The translations under genes and the position numbers were made by a program. Under the pieces are notes generated by a model. It saw only the letters and a list, made by a program, of their open reading frames with translations. It made no database searches and was not told where the DNA came from. From Rapana venosa (Eukaryota; Mollusca; Gastropoda; Neogastropoda; Muricidae), in contig CM054135.1 of the NCBI GenBank assembly GCA_028751875.1, positions 61,828,597 to 61,892,596 on the forward strand: 64,000 bases of DNA. The letters are read 5' to 3'. Of the stretch, positions 25,079 to 36,998 are shown piece by piece (within the stretch, counting starts at the first letter, position 1; each line of letters starts with the position of its first letter).

Positions 25079-25364
25079 ATAAAGGTGTTCCCATAACCTA
25101 TGTGGTCACAGGGGAGCGAGGCGTCAGAGACCTCGGCTTCTCTAGGGGCCAGCATATTGAGGACAGCACCCATCTCCTCTCCCTCACTGCTTTACCTTCC
25201 CTTACCCTAAAGAGGGCAGGTTCCCATTTACAGCTGGGTGAACTGGGGGACTGTACTGAAGCCAATGCGCACAAACGGTCACCCATCCAAGTGGTAACTA
25301 CGCTTGATGCTGCTTAACCTTAGCTGGGGAAAAGCGAGTGCTCTGACCACTGAGCTATCCCTTT
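25079..25364 (-). mobile_element. tRNA/5S-like chimeric SINE, family 2
   Basis: Read on the - strand, it opens with a tRNA-like head (ATAGCTCAGTGGTCAGAGCA, box A TAGCTCAGTGG). Next comes GGTTAAGCAGCATCAAGCG and TTGGATGGGTGACCG, which match the internal control region of 5S rRNA (TTAAGCA...CGGGC, TTGGATGGGTGACC). The body (CAGCTGTAAATGGG, GGCCAGCATATTG reversed) and a tail ending GGTTATGGGAACACC follow. Confidence 0.75.
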
Positions 25365-26131
25365 CCCATACTTTGATGGGGAGATAATAATTGCCTCTAA
25401 TCATGTTGAAACCCAGAGGGATCAAAATAAGCAGTGTAGGATTGTCACAAAAAATAGGGCAGCAAAAAAACAAACAAAAAACCCCCAAACAACTCAACTA
25501 AACAAAATAACCCACGAAAACGGCAACATTGTGGCCCCCAAAACTGGTTTTGAACTGATGACATAACTTGCAAGAAACGTGGCACAGGAGAGCCAACTGC
25601 CTATTGATTGTCAAGTGTGTTGCTGTTTGCCAAGAAAGTGGTTTCTTGCCAGGAAAGTTGCCTCTTGCTATGTTTTTTTAATACAATTTTCTGGTGTTGA
25701 CTTGAAACACAGCTGTGGTGCAATCCTCAATGGATTCACCCAGAAGAAAGCTATTTTGCTTTTGGTTCTGTCTCAAACCTCATGAGAACACAAGGATGAA
25801 GTTGAGTTTTGTTGTTGATGATGTTGGTTTTTTTTTTTTTGAGTGATCAAAGCAGAAGGAATGAAAGCATTCTGGGATAATAATAATAATAGAATTTGAT
25901 ATCTTGCAAAGACCAATCAAAGTGCTTGCATTCAACCTATGATAATATAATGATACGTTTTGGTCTCATTTTGTTGATTTCATGTTTGAGAAGGTCTCTT
26001 CAGTTGAGAAAGATTCCAGTAAATTTGACAGTTTGTCACACTTACATCATTTTTGTTATAAATGTACAATTTAAAAGAAAGAAGGGGGGGGGGGGGGGGG
26101 CTGCTTTTGGATTTAGTAGATGGTAGTTTGG

Positions 26132-26240
26132 GGCAGGTGCAGCGTAGTGGTTATAGTATTGAATTCATGATCTGGTTGTAAGGGCTTAGTTTGAGTCTCC
26201 TATGAAGTTTTGGATGTAGTGATCCCCCACCCCCACCTCT
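26132..26240 (+). mobile_element. tRNA-like SINE head, worn
   Basis: GCAGCGTAGTGGTTATAGT (box A-like) and TAGTTTGAGTCTC (worn box B). Confidence 0.35.
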
Positions 26241-26320
26241 TTGGCATTCTCCACTGGATTATACTCTTACATTCACAAAGAGATAGTAGATCAGCCCTTT
26301 TGCTTTTTAATTATAAAAGG

Positions 26321-26543
26321 TGGTAAAGGTGTGTCCCATAACCTATGTGGTCATTGGGGAGCAAGATGTTAGAGATCTTAGCTTCTCCAGGGCCAGCATA
26401 TTGAGGGCAGCACCCATCTCCTCTCCCTCACTGCTTTACCTTCCTTGACTCTGAAAAGGGCAGGTACCCATTTACATCTTGATGAACTGGGGGACTGTAC
26501 TGAAGCCAAGGCACACAAACGATCACCCAACCACTTGGTAACC
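26321..26543 (-). mobile_element. Family 2 SINE, head lost
   Basis: Same body as 25079-25364, ending at the 5S-like CAACCACTTGGTAACC. The tRNA-like head is absent. Confidence 0.7.
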
Positions 26544-26569
26544 AATGAGGGGTATACTTTTCACTGCAT

Positions 26570-26935
26570 GGTGAATAGTTGTGATCGAGGATGATGTAAT
26601 GATATCGCTATAGAAATGCATGTGTTTTGAGGCTACTTGACCGGGCTGTACTCTATGCTTCCTATCTTAATATATCCCAACATCAACCAGGCTCAAGAGA
26701 TGCAGACACCTGCAGTGTTGGTCAAGTCGTTTAAGCAACACTCATGATTCCTCCTAAAGTGGATGAAGCTTGACTGTGGTCTCAGTTCACTCTATGAGCC
26801 CATAACAAAGTCACTCTAGGTAGGAGCTGGCTGGAGTCTGAAAGATCCTTTCGACTTACGGGATTTGAACCTTGGACTGCCAGGCCATAACCCAGGGCAC
26901 TAACCACTGCATGCATCCTGGCATCAGACCTGTTC
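26570..26935 (-). mobile_element. Further tRNA-headed SINE-like element
   Basis: On the - strand, a head with TGCAGTGGTTAGTGCCC (box A region) and GGTTCAAATCC (box B) leads into an unrelated body of about 280 bases. Single copy in this window, so the family is not confirmed. Confidence 0.45.
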
Positions 26936-27356
26936 CATCAGCTATAATATAATATGTATGGCAGTGTGAGTGATGAGTGCTCCCCTCAGGCTTTTTGGAA
27001 GAAACAATACTGTTATTAAGGACTGTCTGTGTGTCTGAATTAAGGAAGCCCACAGAAAGAAACTCAATACCTTTAGGTTTAGAGGCTTATAAAACATTGT
27101 TAAGTGAATAAGTTAACAAACACACATATTGACATTACAAGTCAGAATGGTTTGACGTTTTTGTTTTGGGTTTTGGGGTTTTTTTTTGGGGGGGGGGGGG
27201 GGCATCCACTTTCTTCAAACTGGGAAAACGAAAACTCGGAGATGGAAGTAGTAACGTGTATGAAAACGACACCAAGATCCTGCTGCTAATAACTATGTCC
27301 TTTCTTTCTTTCTTTCTTTATATTCGTTTACTTATGCAACAATTTTTTCTCCACAG

Positions 27357-27503
27357 ATGTACGAAGATGAGAAGGAGCAGAACGGGAAGCTGCGGAAGGA
27401 ACTGGAGCATTGCAAGAAAGACCTGTTGGAGGCCAAGGCAGAGCTGGACAAGCTGATGAAGAACAACGACACTTCGCGCTCCAGCGACTCCTCAGACAAG
27501 CGG
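27357..27503 (+). CDS. PPP1R12A: Common exon, MYPT-family: C-terminal coiled coil
   Basis: The acceptor TTTTCTCCACAG ends at 27356 and the donor GTGGGT starts at 27504. The exon is 147 bases, 49 codons, phase 0/0. It starts MYEDEKEQNGKLRKELEHC and continues as a highly charged amphipathic helix with Leu spacing (LRKEL, DLLEAKAEL, DKLM). This aligns with human MYPT1 LYEQILAENEKLKAQL and the helix after it. The last 12 or so residues (NDTSRSSDSSDKR) are a Ser/Asp hinge. In MYPT proteins this region dimerises and helps bind partners such as RhoA, myosin and M20. The ATG that opens the exon is an internal methionine codon, not the start. GC content is well above that of the surrounding introns, as expected for an exon. 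Confidence 0.95.
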
Positions 27504-28520
27504 GTGGGTAGTACCCTAAACAGTTAAGTTTGAGGGGGGGGGGGGGAAGGAGGAGGGGGGAACCACCCCAGGTGGTTAGGTAATTGTCGGTAGTTTGTGG
27601 TAATTTTGTTTTCTGTGAAAAAAAGTATCACAGAGGCTGTAGGGTGTTGTTTTCTCCCCCATGCTGATTTTCTGTTTGAATGGTCACTGCCCCAAAAAAG
27701 AAAAAAAATGTTACGGCTTTAAAAAATAAAATAAATGTTTCGGCTTTAAAAAATAAAATAAATAAAGACCCCCCTCCCTTCCTTCCCAAAATAAAAAAAA
27801 GAAGAAAACAAGTGAATAAAGATTGAATGTTAGTCTTTATGTATCGTATGCAAAGCCTAGGTGTTGAAGAATGGGAGAAAACTAAGATCACATAGATTCT
27901 AACTGAGTTATTGAACATGAATAGTATCTGTTATCTTTCTGTTAGATAGGGATTATGTAATTTTGAGCCTGTGGTGCTTTGATTCATAGTTTATTGAGGT
28001 ATCAGTATCTTTATTTAAAAATTGTTTTTTAAAGGATGCCCTTGAATGTATACTTCAAAATCCTGTTGGTAAAAATGCTTTACTGTACCCCCCCCCCCCC
28101 CTCCCCCTTTAGGATCATTGTCATACATCACCAATTGAGGCAACCTTTCCTTTTTTCCCTGCAATTTTTCTAGTTTTTAGCCACAATCTGTTTTTTAGAA
28201 AAATGTCCATTTCCAAAATTTTCACCAAAAAACCTGTATGGAATCATGCTGGTTTCATGCAGCACAAAGTCATCAAAGAAAAGCAGAAAATATTGTAGCT
28301 GTGCCTTTTAGAAGTTTGTTCTGAAATATTACAAGGAGGATTTTCCATACATTGATCAGTCTGGACAAGGCAAATGTTATGCTTTCTGCATGCCAGTTGC
28401 TCAAAAACTCCAGTCTTTTTTTTTTCTTTTGGTTTACAGCGGCAATTCAAATGCATTTGAATATGCGGACAAAATGAGTAGCCTAGCAGACAGCAGTATT
28501 CGTCTTCTCTTGTTAGCTTT

Positions 28521-29083
28521 TTACACCGTCAGATGTGTTTGGGAGAAGTAGTGGCAATTCCTTTCCAGCTCCTCTCGTGGGCCGTACAGCTTAGTTTGCA
28601 GGGCGATCTCTGTCAGACACACAATCTTCCTCAGACAGCAGTATTCAATGGAGGTAGTGTGAACCGCCAGCGCCTGGGGTTTATCACAGTTCTTGATTAA
28701 ACCATTGACGCTGGGGGCAACATACAAAGTGAGAGGCGAGACCAGTGCTTGCTTTCCCACTTGCTGAATTCCCCTTTACAGCTTAGTCTTTGTGAGACTA
28801 TGACTCTCTGACTAGGAGGCTCGACTTGCACAGTCCTTATGTGCTGCAGCCCTGGGGGGCTAGTTGGCCTTTGGAGAACATCTCCAACGCTGACTGACCT
28901 TATGCCCACTTGGCCGAGAGAGTGGGGATGTACTGTGGGCAAGGCATCTCCACTATAATCAAATTTCTGCCCAGTTTCCGAAACAGCAGCTGCCTCCTCT
29001 GCTGTTTGAGCGTACATGCACATCAAGTGAGGGACGTCATGTATCGATCGCCTTATCTGGATGGATTTTCTGTCTGTCGAATT
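28521..29083 (-). pseudogene. Antisense coding-like relic with a frame break, unidentified
   Basis: On the - strand, one frame stays open from about 29083 to 28770 and reads as ordinary protein (for example MCMYAQTAEEAAAVSETGQK, then GDALPTVHPH and TVQVEPPSQRV). Near 28760-28775 the sensible reading moves to another frame, which runs to a stop at 28521-28523 (segments SPLTLYVAPSVNGLIKNC, TTSIEYCCLRKIV, LYGPREELERN). Composition is balanced and not repetitive, unlike the flanking intron. Upstream in-frame there is a TGA at 29084-29086. The frame change could be a pseudogene frameshift or a small intron. I do not recognise the family. Likely a retrocopy or transposon remnant, less likely a nested antisense gene. 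Confidence 0.35.
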
Positions 29084-30040
29084 TCAAAACAAACAAAGCG
29101 AGGCTGGAACTATGCATATAATGTTGTTTAGCTGATGAAAGCAAGAGTCCAGAGACTAGATTGCTGAAGTACCAACAAACAAAACAAGTGTTTTGGCTGA
29201 GCATGGGATAAACAGTATCAACTTACAAGCAGTAGTGGACAGATGTGAAACTGTAGCCAGCTACAAAGTGCCAACATAGTCTGGCCCAGATTTGACACTT
29301 TGGACTACATTTGCTTATAAAAGGCAATAAAAATCAATGCAACTGGTGCTGACACTCATTTTTAAACAACTTGACCTTTTCATTTTGTGTTCTACGAAAG
29401 GAGATGTGATCAGTGACCTTTGTACTATTGGTTTCCACCTAGAGCCAGTTTGTTTCAAATCCCAGCATCACAGCTATAGGTTTCTCTCCACTTTCAGCTA
29501 CTCTCAGCTAGCTTCCATCCCAGCCCAGCTGGTGCTAGTTATAGCAGGAACTGACGCACTTGAATTTGGTAAAAGGAAGGGGGTGTGCTAATTTTAGCAC
29601 TGGACCCTTGACTGAGTTATGCTGGATTTGTGCGCTGTGTATTTTGCCTGACTACCTCGTCTTTCCAGGGGATGAAAAGTTTGCTTCTTTAACCATGAAA
29701 AAAAGATTTCAGCTTCAGAGGGGCATATCCCCTCTCCCTGACCCACACTTTTTCAAAAGGGGGAACAATTCTGATAGTATTGTAAAATGAGTAGATGTGT
29801 AAGCATTGTTCTGTATGATCGATCATACATGTACTCCTTATACATGTACTTTCTTGTTGGGGGGGGGGGGGGTGTCCATTTTCGTTATTGATGAGTTTTT
29901 TTGCTTTTTGGTCGCGTGTGAGTGTGTGTGCGCGCGTGTGTGTTTTCTTTCTTTTTTTTTCTTATGGAGTTAGTCTTATTATTATTGGTTATGGTAATAA
30001 TGTAGTTAGATAATATTGAGCAAGTTTTTTTTGTTGCTAG

Positions 30041-30118
30041 ATAGATGACTTGATGAAAAAAAAGCAAATGTATTGCTCATTCAGTGTACCATCTGGAAAT
30101 AAAAATTTGACTTGACTT
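30041..30118 (-). mobile_element. SINE 3' end of the AAGTCAAGTC type
   Basis: AGATGACTTGATGAAAAAAA to TTTGACTTGACTTTAATTG. Confidence 0.5.
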
Positions 30119-30145
30119 TAATTGATTATATACCAGAGAAATTGT

Positions 30146-30427
<282 letters not shown>

Positions 30428-30590
30428 CCCCTCCTCCTCCCCTCATTTCTTTCAGACTGTTTCATAGTAAGGTAAAGGTAAAGGTTTCATAGTAGATGAA
30501 TTAAAAACTGGAACCAAGGTTAAAACTGTTATAATTCATAATGCCTTTTCCTTATTTTCTGATGTTAAAAGTTTTTGTTTAAAATTGCAG

Positions 30591-30641
30591 GAAAGGAGAG
30601 CATTAGAGCGAAAAGTCTCAGAATACGAAGAAGAATTGAAG
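30591..30641 (+). CDS. PPP1R12A: Common exon, MYPT-family: ERRALER segment
   Basis: This is a micro-exon of 51 bases (17 codons, phase 0/0), after AAAATTGCAG ending at 30590 and before a consensus donor GTAAGT at 30642. It encodes ERRALERKVSEYEEELK. Human MYPT1 has ERRALERRISEMEEELK at the same point, immediately before the leucine zipper, so family assignment is secure. The exon must choose between two downstream acceptors, 31532 and 39177, and either keeps frame. A (CT)n tract about 165-245 bases upstream (30347-30425) could bind polypyrimidine-tract proteins and affect inclusion; that is inference. Skipping it would also keep frame. Confidence 0.95.
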
Positions 30642-31531
30642 GTAAGTGCAGCGAAAGGCTTTAAAAAGAAGAAAAAAAACACCTGAACTGCAAATATTTC
30701 TCAAGACTTCAGTATGCTTGATTTAGTGATTTTTTTTTTTAGGGGGGGGGGGTGCATATTTTGTAAATAGTATATAATATTGTTTGAAACTGTCCCAGGT
30801 TTTGGTGGGTTGGTTGGTTCGTAGGTTGAGTTCTATGAGTGTTTTCATGCATGTGTGGTTTTCAAGAGAGTGAGTGTGTGTGTGTGCGTGGATGCGTGCG
30901 TGCATTCGTGAGAGAGGAGAAATAAATTTGAAGGGTTTTGCTGACATTTTACATAGAAAATATCAAATATATATATATATATATATTTAAATATATATAC
31001 TCTAATTTACTGTGGAAGCAAAAGTGTTTCATTGGACAGAAGTAATGAAGTGTGTATCACTTGGAAGAGGTTTGTGGTTGTAACATAAACCATCTTTGTT
31101 TTGCCATTGTCTCTGTTATTATTGTCTCTGTTGTCATTGTTTCTTTTTGTCTCTTGTTTTCTGTCATTCTGTATGTACTTGTGTTTCTCCTGTATGCTAT
31201 CTACAAGTATTCATTAAAGCTCAGTTATTTTCATACCTGTTGAAAATATACATAGTCCTTTTCACCATTGCAGTAACTATTTACGTCCAGACAAATTGCC
31301 TTTTTTTTTCTTTTTTCTTTTTTTTAAACAAAAATAAATGAACAATTTTACTGTCTCTGTTTTAAGTTTTAATCACTTTTCCTTTTTAATCTGTCTTGGT
31401 CTGTCTCAGTATCTGTGTGTGTGTTTAGAATGTGTGTGTGTCTCTTTCTGTCTGTCTCTCTGTCTGTGTGTACATTATAGTATATATTTTTAAACTCGTA
31501 TTTATACATATATATGCCTTGTCCTTTTCAG

Positions 31532-31618
31532 CAACTGGAGAAAATAAAGGCAGAAAACAAAAAACTAAAAGAGGAGAATAGGGCTCTGACACGTGTGGTA
31601 TCCAAACTTTCCAAATAG
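31532..31618 (+). CDS. PPP1R12A: Alternative last coding exon A: leucine zipper and stop
   Basis: The acceptor CCTTTTCAG ends at 31531. The exon encodes 28 residues beginning QLEKIKAENKKLKEE and ending RVVSKLSK, then TAG at 31616-31618. This is the conserved MYPT C-terminus, which in vertebrate MYPT1 forms the leucine zipper that binds cGMP-dependent protein kinase I-alpha. Core heptad positions are I5, L12, L19, L26 and L2, N9, N16, V23, so both buried Asn positions of the vertebrate zipper are kept. The base sequence is A-rich compared with exon B. The stop is followed at once by GTAAAA, which could act as a weak donor. Transcripts ending here need a poly(A) site before exon B; ATTAAA occurs near 34944 and 34955 and AATAAA at 36993, neither proven. 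Confidence 0.92.
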   Translation, partial: QLEKIKAENKKLKEENRALTRVVSKLSK

Positions 31619-32647
31619 GTAAAAAAAAAAAAAACCCCACACACTCTCAAAACCCCACCCCTCCAATGCCACTAAGCATGTTGCCTTCTTCCCCATCTTC
31701 CTATCCTATCCTTATTTGTGATATATACTCCACACTCACCAGTGCAGTGGTACTGGGTGCATGCTGGTAATGGCCTTCAGGATTGCAGGCATGCTTTTTT
31801 GGTATCGTCGTGTGATAATCAGGATGCATGGCCTTTGGATTTTGTTTTGTTACCTCCTCTCGTTTGGCTTCTGGAATGGGTTGTAGCGGTCTCTTTTGGT
31901 TTTGGTTTTCGTTGTTGGTAGGAGGCTCTGATTCTTTTTGTTTTCTTTGATTACTGAAATTGTTTTCGAAGCCTTTTATTTGTTTTTTTGTGTTTTGGTT
32001 TCTGGGAATTAAATAACAGTGGTTTGTTTTTTGTTTATTTCAAGGATTGCATGTTGGGCTTTTTGTTTGTTTTGTTTTTTGTTGTTACTGAAATAATTCA
32101 GTTATTTTGTTTGTGTTTAGCAGTGGATTTCTCATTCTTTCTCTTTTCCTGTGGATTTTTTTTTGGGGGGGATGGATGGGGGGTGACGAGGCATTCAAGT
32201 GGGGTTTACTTTGTAATATAATCAGATCTTTTTAGTGTGAGTCACCTAAAAGACAATCACTTTTTGTTTTGGTTTGGGGTTTTTTTTTTTTTTTCTTTTT
32301 TTTCAACTTCATTTCAGGGATGTCTTGATAATTTTAGCTACTGAGCCATGGTTATACTTTCTTAACCATGGGTAAGATCGTTCTATTGGTGAAAAGAGAT
32401 AATCATACTTCCTCAGCACTCAGAGTGTTATGTAGACCATAATATGCTATGCAGAATGTATAACCAATATTTTTTTTGTTTAGTGTAAATGGGTAAGCAT
32501 GAAGCTTCTTCACACCATGCCCTCCTCCCTACTCCTGTGTCCCTGAAAATTGGTCAGTGTCCCTGATTGTCAAGGGCTTTGTCCCTGACAGTGAAACTTC
32601 AGGGTAGGCACGCCTACTACTTTTAAATGGTATACTTAAAAAGGAAA

Positions 32648-33065
32648 TTGGCAGGATGGCTAAAACGTTCACCCGCCTAACAAGTAAACCACGAGGTTCT
32701 GGGTTTGATTTCCAGCCTTGCCCTTTCTTCCCAGTTTGACGAGAAAATCGAACTGAATGTCACAAGTTTTTCGGATGATATTGTAAACCGAAGCCCCTTT
32801 GTGTGCAGTTGCATGCTGAACATCTTGTGCACATGTTAAAAACCTACCCTGCTTTTTTGAAGATTAAGCCGTTTCGTGCTGGTAAGAACTGATGACAAAT
32901 TTTCCAAACACCCATGCACTCAGGTGTCATGTTTAGACACCATCCTGGAAGTTTGAATGCTGCTATTTAAATGGATAGGCGGGGGTAGGGAGGGGGGTGG
33001 GGGGGGACAGTCACAGTCGCAAATATCTCTCCATTGGTGAACCTCAGAGCTTTAGCCAAGGAATT
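32648..33065 (+). mobile_element. tRNA-derived SINE, family 3
   Basis: Head GGCAGGATGGCTAAAACG with box B GGGTTTGATTTCC, a middle domain related to family 1 (ATATTGTAAACCGAAGCCCC), and its own 3' end (CCATTGGTGAACCTCAGAGC). Confidence 0.75.
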
Positions 33066-33326
33066 GAAGGGGGAAAAAAATGGTATACTGTAACAGCCAC
33101 CTTTAAGATCAGGAGATGTGACTCGTGGATCAAGTACCAAACGCTGGTGACTGAGACCTGTGAGGTCTCTGATGTTTACCATTTCTTTTGCTTTTGGGGG
33201 TTTTTTGTTTTTGGCCTGGGGGATTTGGAAAGGGGGGGGGGGGGGGGGTGATTTGGGGAAATATTTTGACAATACTGCTTTTCTGTAAGGTGGTATCAGC
33301 CTGAAAGGAGAAGCATACGATTGACT

Positions 33327-34225
33327 GATCTGTATGCAATGATACTGGTCAGGATGACTGATCTGTATGCAATGATACTGGTTAGGGTGACGTCTGTATG
33401 CAATGATACTGGTTGGGGCAACATCTGTATGCAATGATACTGGTCAGGATGACGTCTGTATGCAATGATACTGGTCAGGATGACGTCTGTATGCAATGAT
33501 CCTGGTTAGGGCAATGTCTGTATGCAATGATACTGGTCAGGATGATGTCTGTATGCAATGATACTGGTGAGGGTGCCATCTGTATGCAATACTTGTCAGG
33601 ATGGCGTCTGTATGCAATGATACTTGCCAGGATGACATCTGTATGCGATGATACTGGTTAGGGCAACATCTGTATGCAATAATACTTGTCAGGGTGACGT
33701 CTGTATGCGATGATACTGGTTAGGGTGACGTCTGTATTCAATGATACTGGTTAGGGCGCCGTCTGTATGCAATGATACTGGTCAGGATGACGTCTGTATG
33801 CAATGATACTGGTCAGGATGACGTCTGTATGCAATGATACTGGTAGGATGACGTCTGTATGCAATGATACTGGTCAGGATGACGTCTGTATGCAATGATA
33901 CTGGTCAGGATGACGTCTGTATGCAATGATACTGGTCAGGATGACGTCTGTATGCAATGATACTGGTCAGGGCGACGTCTGTATGCAATGATACTGGTTA
34001 GGGCGACGTCTGTATACAATGATACTGGTCAGGATGACGTCTGTATGCAATGATACTGGTCAGGGCGACGTCTGTATGCAATGATACTGGTCAGAATGAC
34101 GTCTGTATGCAATGGTACTGGTCAGGATGACGTCTGTATGCAATGATACTGGTCAGGGCGACGTCTGTATGCAATGATACTGGTCAGAATGACGTCTGTA
34201 TGCAATGGTACTGGTTAGGGCGACT
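33327..34225 (+). repeat. Minisatellite, 31-base unit with CRE-like core
   Basis: About 29 units of GTCTGTATGCAATGATACTGG plus TCAGGATGAC. Many carry TGACGTCT, one base from the CRE palindrome TGACGTCA. Confidence 0.95.
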
Positions 34226-34639
34226 TTAGTGAGTGTGATCCCTCCCCCCCTTTCCCCCAATGTTTGTTTGTCTCGTTCCTGGTCACAGTTGTATATGAGT
34301 ACGTTGCATCTGCCAGTCCATGTTTGTGTGTGCGGATTTTAACCTTTTCTTTTATTATCCTATTGTTGAGGTTCAGCTTTGTAAAGCCTTTGCTGCATGC
34401 ATGGCTGGGCTTCAGACTGTATGCACCGTGGCTTAGCACTTGGGTTTAAGTACATTAACAGCAGCGTATGGGGAGAGTGTGTATATCTCAGTGTGCACTC
34501 CTAGCAGGTGTAGAGCTGTAAGTAGTAAGTAGACAATACGCAAGAAGTAAAACCAGCTGCAGCTGTTGTGGGTTTATTCAACACGTGTATATTATGCAAG
34601 CATGCTGTTTGGTTGGTTGGTGTGTGGGTGTATGTATGC

Positions 34640-34814
34640 GCGCACACAATATTACGTGCATGCATGTACATGTGTGTGCGTGTACAGACACACATGTGCA
34701 TACACACTCACTCACACACACTCGCGCATACACACACGTACACACACCGACTGAATGCCCAGCACATTGGTATAGTGTATATCTGACACTGGAACACAGT
34801 GATATTACCGATCT

Positions 34815-34847
<33 letters not shown>

Positions 34848-34860
34848 ACACACACACTCT
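34640..34860 (+). repeat. (CA)n-rich microsatellite with a duplicated flank
   Basis: CA runs; GAATGCCC, AGCACATTGGTAT and GTGTATAT occur on both sides (34753 and 34866). Confidence 0.8.
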
Positions 34861-35212
34861 GAATGAATGCCCGGCACATTGGTATTGTGTATATATGTAA
34901 CATAGGAACACAGTACTATTACCAATGCCTAAGCTTCAGTAGTGCATTAAACACATTAAAAAGGACGGGTGTGGTATTACATGTATAGCTGGCACAGGAC
35001 AAAAATGAGATATTAAAAGTTGAGTTTAAAAAAAAAAATTATTTTTGGTCTCAGGGTTCATACAGAGTAACAAAAGTCAACAAATATCTGAACTCATTAA
35101 GTTATTTTTTTGTGTTTCAAATTGGAGGTAAAGTATAGACAATTATTTGACCCAGAGAATGCTTGGGATAATCGAGGTAAATTTTTGCGAAGTGATTTCA
35201 TGGTGAGAAATG

Positions 35213-35494
35213 ATAAAAAGGTAAAGGAGTCCCATAACCTATAAGGTCGTAGGGGAGCGAGGCGTCAGAGACCTCACTTCTCTAGGGCCAGCATATTGAG
35301 GGCGGCGCCCATCTCCTCTCCCTCGCTACTTTACCTTCCCTGACCCTAAAGAGGGCAGGTACCCATTTACAGCTGGGTGAACTGGAGGAACTGTACTGAA
35401 ACCAAGGCGCGCAAACGGTCACCCATCCAACTGGTAACCACGCTCGACGCTGCTTAACCTTAGCTGGGGGAAAGCGAGTGCTCTGACCACTGAG
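35213..35494 (-). mobile_element. Family 2 SINE, nearly full length
   Basis: Contains ACGGTCACCCATCCAACTGG (5S-like, reverse) and GCTCTGACCACTGAG (head, reverse). Confidence 0.75.
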
Positions 35495-36992
35495 AAATGA
35501 TACCATCGGGAAAAGAACAGAGAAATACTACAGTTGGGGGAAGAAGGGGGTGGTGGTGGTGGGGTGGGGGGTGAAGAAATGTGTTAGCAATATCTCTTGA
35601 TAGGTAATGAAACTTTTTTTCAAATTTTTTTTTATATAGCAAGACAGTTCAGTCCAGCTTGCGTGAGTTGCTAGGTTTTGAGGTATATATGTACAGAAAT
35701 GTATTTTGAAACATTTTCTCCCATTGCAGACCCCCCCCCCCAAAAAAAAAAAACCAAAAAACCAAAAAAACAGAGAGAAAAACAGCAACAAAAAAAAGAG
35801 TGTGTGCATGTTTTCAATGCAATCTGGCTGGAATTTAAAACAAAATTTTATTTAAAAATCTTTTGCCATGTTTTCTGATTAAGAGCCTTGATTTTTGGTA
35901 GAAAGCTTTTCGAGAGAGGGAGAAGTTGGTTGTTTTGTGGGTTTTTGTTGTTTTTTTTGGTTAGGGAGGAAGGGGTTTGGAGTATAGAATTTTGTAAGAG
36001 CACATCTGTAAGAACCCTGTAGTTTAAAACTGTGTGTGTATTGAATTAACCCTGTGGATGGAATGCTGGCACCAACATGTGATCATTGTATTGTATTGTT
36101 TATATCACTGCTCTGTATGGTATGTGTGTACCTCTGAAATGACTTTTGCATGACCTGGTTGACAAATGTGTTTGGAGTTATTGTGGAGTTGATAGTCAGA
36201 TTCTGTGTGTGTGTTGTGTGTGTATGTGGGGGAGGGGGGTTAGTGGGGGTGGGTGTGTGTCAGACTTTGTGTGTGTGTGTGTGCAGGTAGTTATGTAGAC
36301 ATACACATTTTGGTATGCGTACATGTATGCATGTGTGTGTGTGTGTCCATGTGTCCATGTGTGTACGTTTTGGTGAGTATATAACAATCTGTTCCAGAAA
36401 GGGTGTGTGTGCATGTGTGTTAAAGGAGTGAACAATTCATGATGTAATTTTCTTGTAACATTGATGCTGTTATTCCATTGATTTGCAGTCTATAATGCTA
36501 TTGTTTCTTGACTTCACACAAGTTACAGGGTTTTTATTATGTTTTAGTTTGAATGCTCCTACTCTTTTGATAATGTTAGTATGGACTTTCTCTTGTCTTT
36601 GCTAAGGTCAGCTCAAGACTTTGGGTTTTAAACATACTACAGCCTACATAGTTATTTATAAGTAACATTTAAAAGAATCCTTCTCTCTCTCTCTCTCTCT
36701 CCCTTCCTTTCTCTCTCTTCCTCTCTCTCTTTCTTTTTTTCTTTTTAAGTGAATCAATATTCATCTCTTGTCATTCTTTATCATAAGAATTTATCTGTGA
36801 GTTTTTTGGTGTGTGTGTTGTTGTTTTTTTACCTTAATTAAAGGTTTACTTTTTCTTTCTGCCAGACAAGTATTTATAATGGTATTGTATGCAAGATGGC
36901 TGTTTTGCTCTTTATTATTTTTGTGTTTCATTTCAAGATTACATATATTGTAAGTCTCTGTGTTTAAATCTAGGATTGTTTGCTGTGGCTTA

Positions 36993-36998
36993 AATAAA
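36993..36998 (+). terminator. Candidate poly(A) signal for isoform A
   Basis: An AATAAA lies 5.4 kb after the exon A stop and before the 30-base minisatellite. No strong GT-rich downstream element is seen, so support is weak. Confidence 0.2.

Larger units (their letters stand above)
24410..27356 (+). other. Intron between linker and coiled-coil exons
   Basis: It is nearly filled by SINE material: a (TTA)n-tailed element at 24635-24865, tRNA/5S-like SINEs at 25079-25364 and 26321-26543 (antisense), a fragment at 25880-25935, and two further tRNA-like heads (sense about 26132-26240, antisense about 26570-26935). It ends with a T-run/G-run junction at 27179-27202. Confidence 0.6.

Noticed and set aside
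24805..25317. 170-codon open frame on the + strand
   Set aside because: It covers a (TTA)n SINE tail and an antisense tRNA/5S-like SINE; no protein features.
25579..25785. 68-codon open frame with mixed composition
   Set aside because: No splice sites of fitting phase, no motif, and SINE remnants on both sides; not supported.
27357..27359. ATG at the start of the coiled-coil exon as a translation start
   Set aside because: It follows a good acceptor, and the preceding exon joins in frame to give DEYKKMYE, which matches the family.
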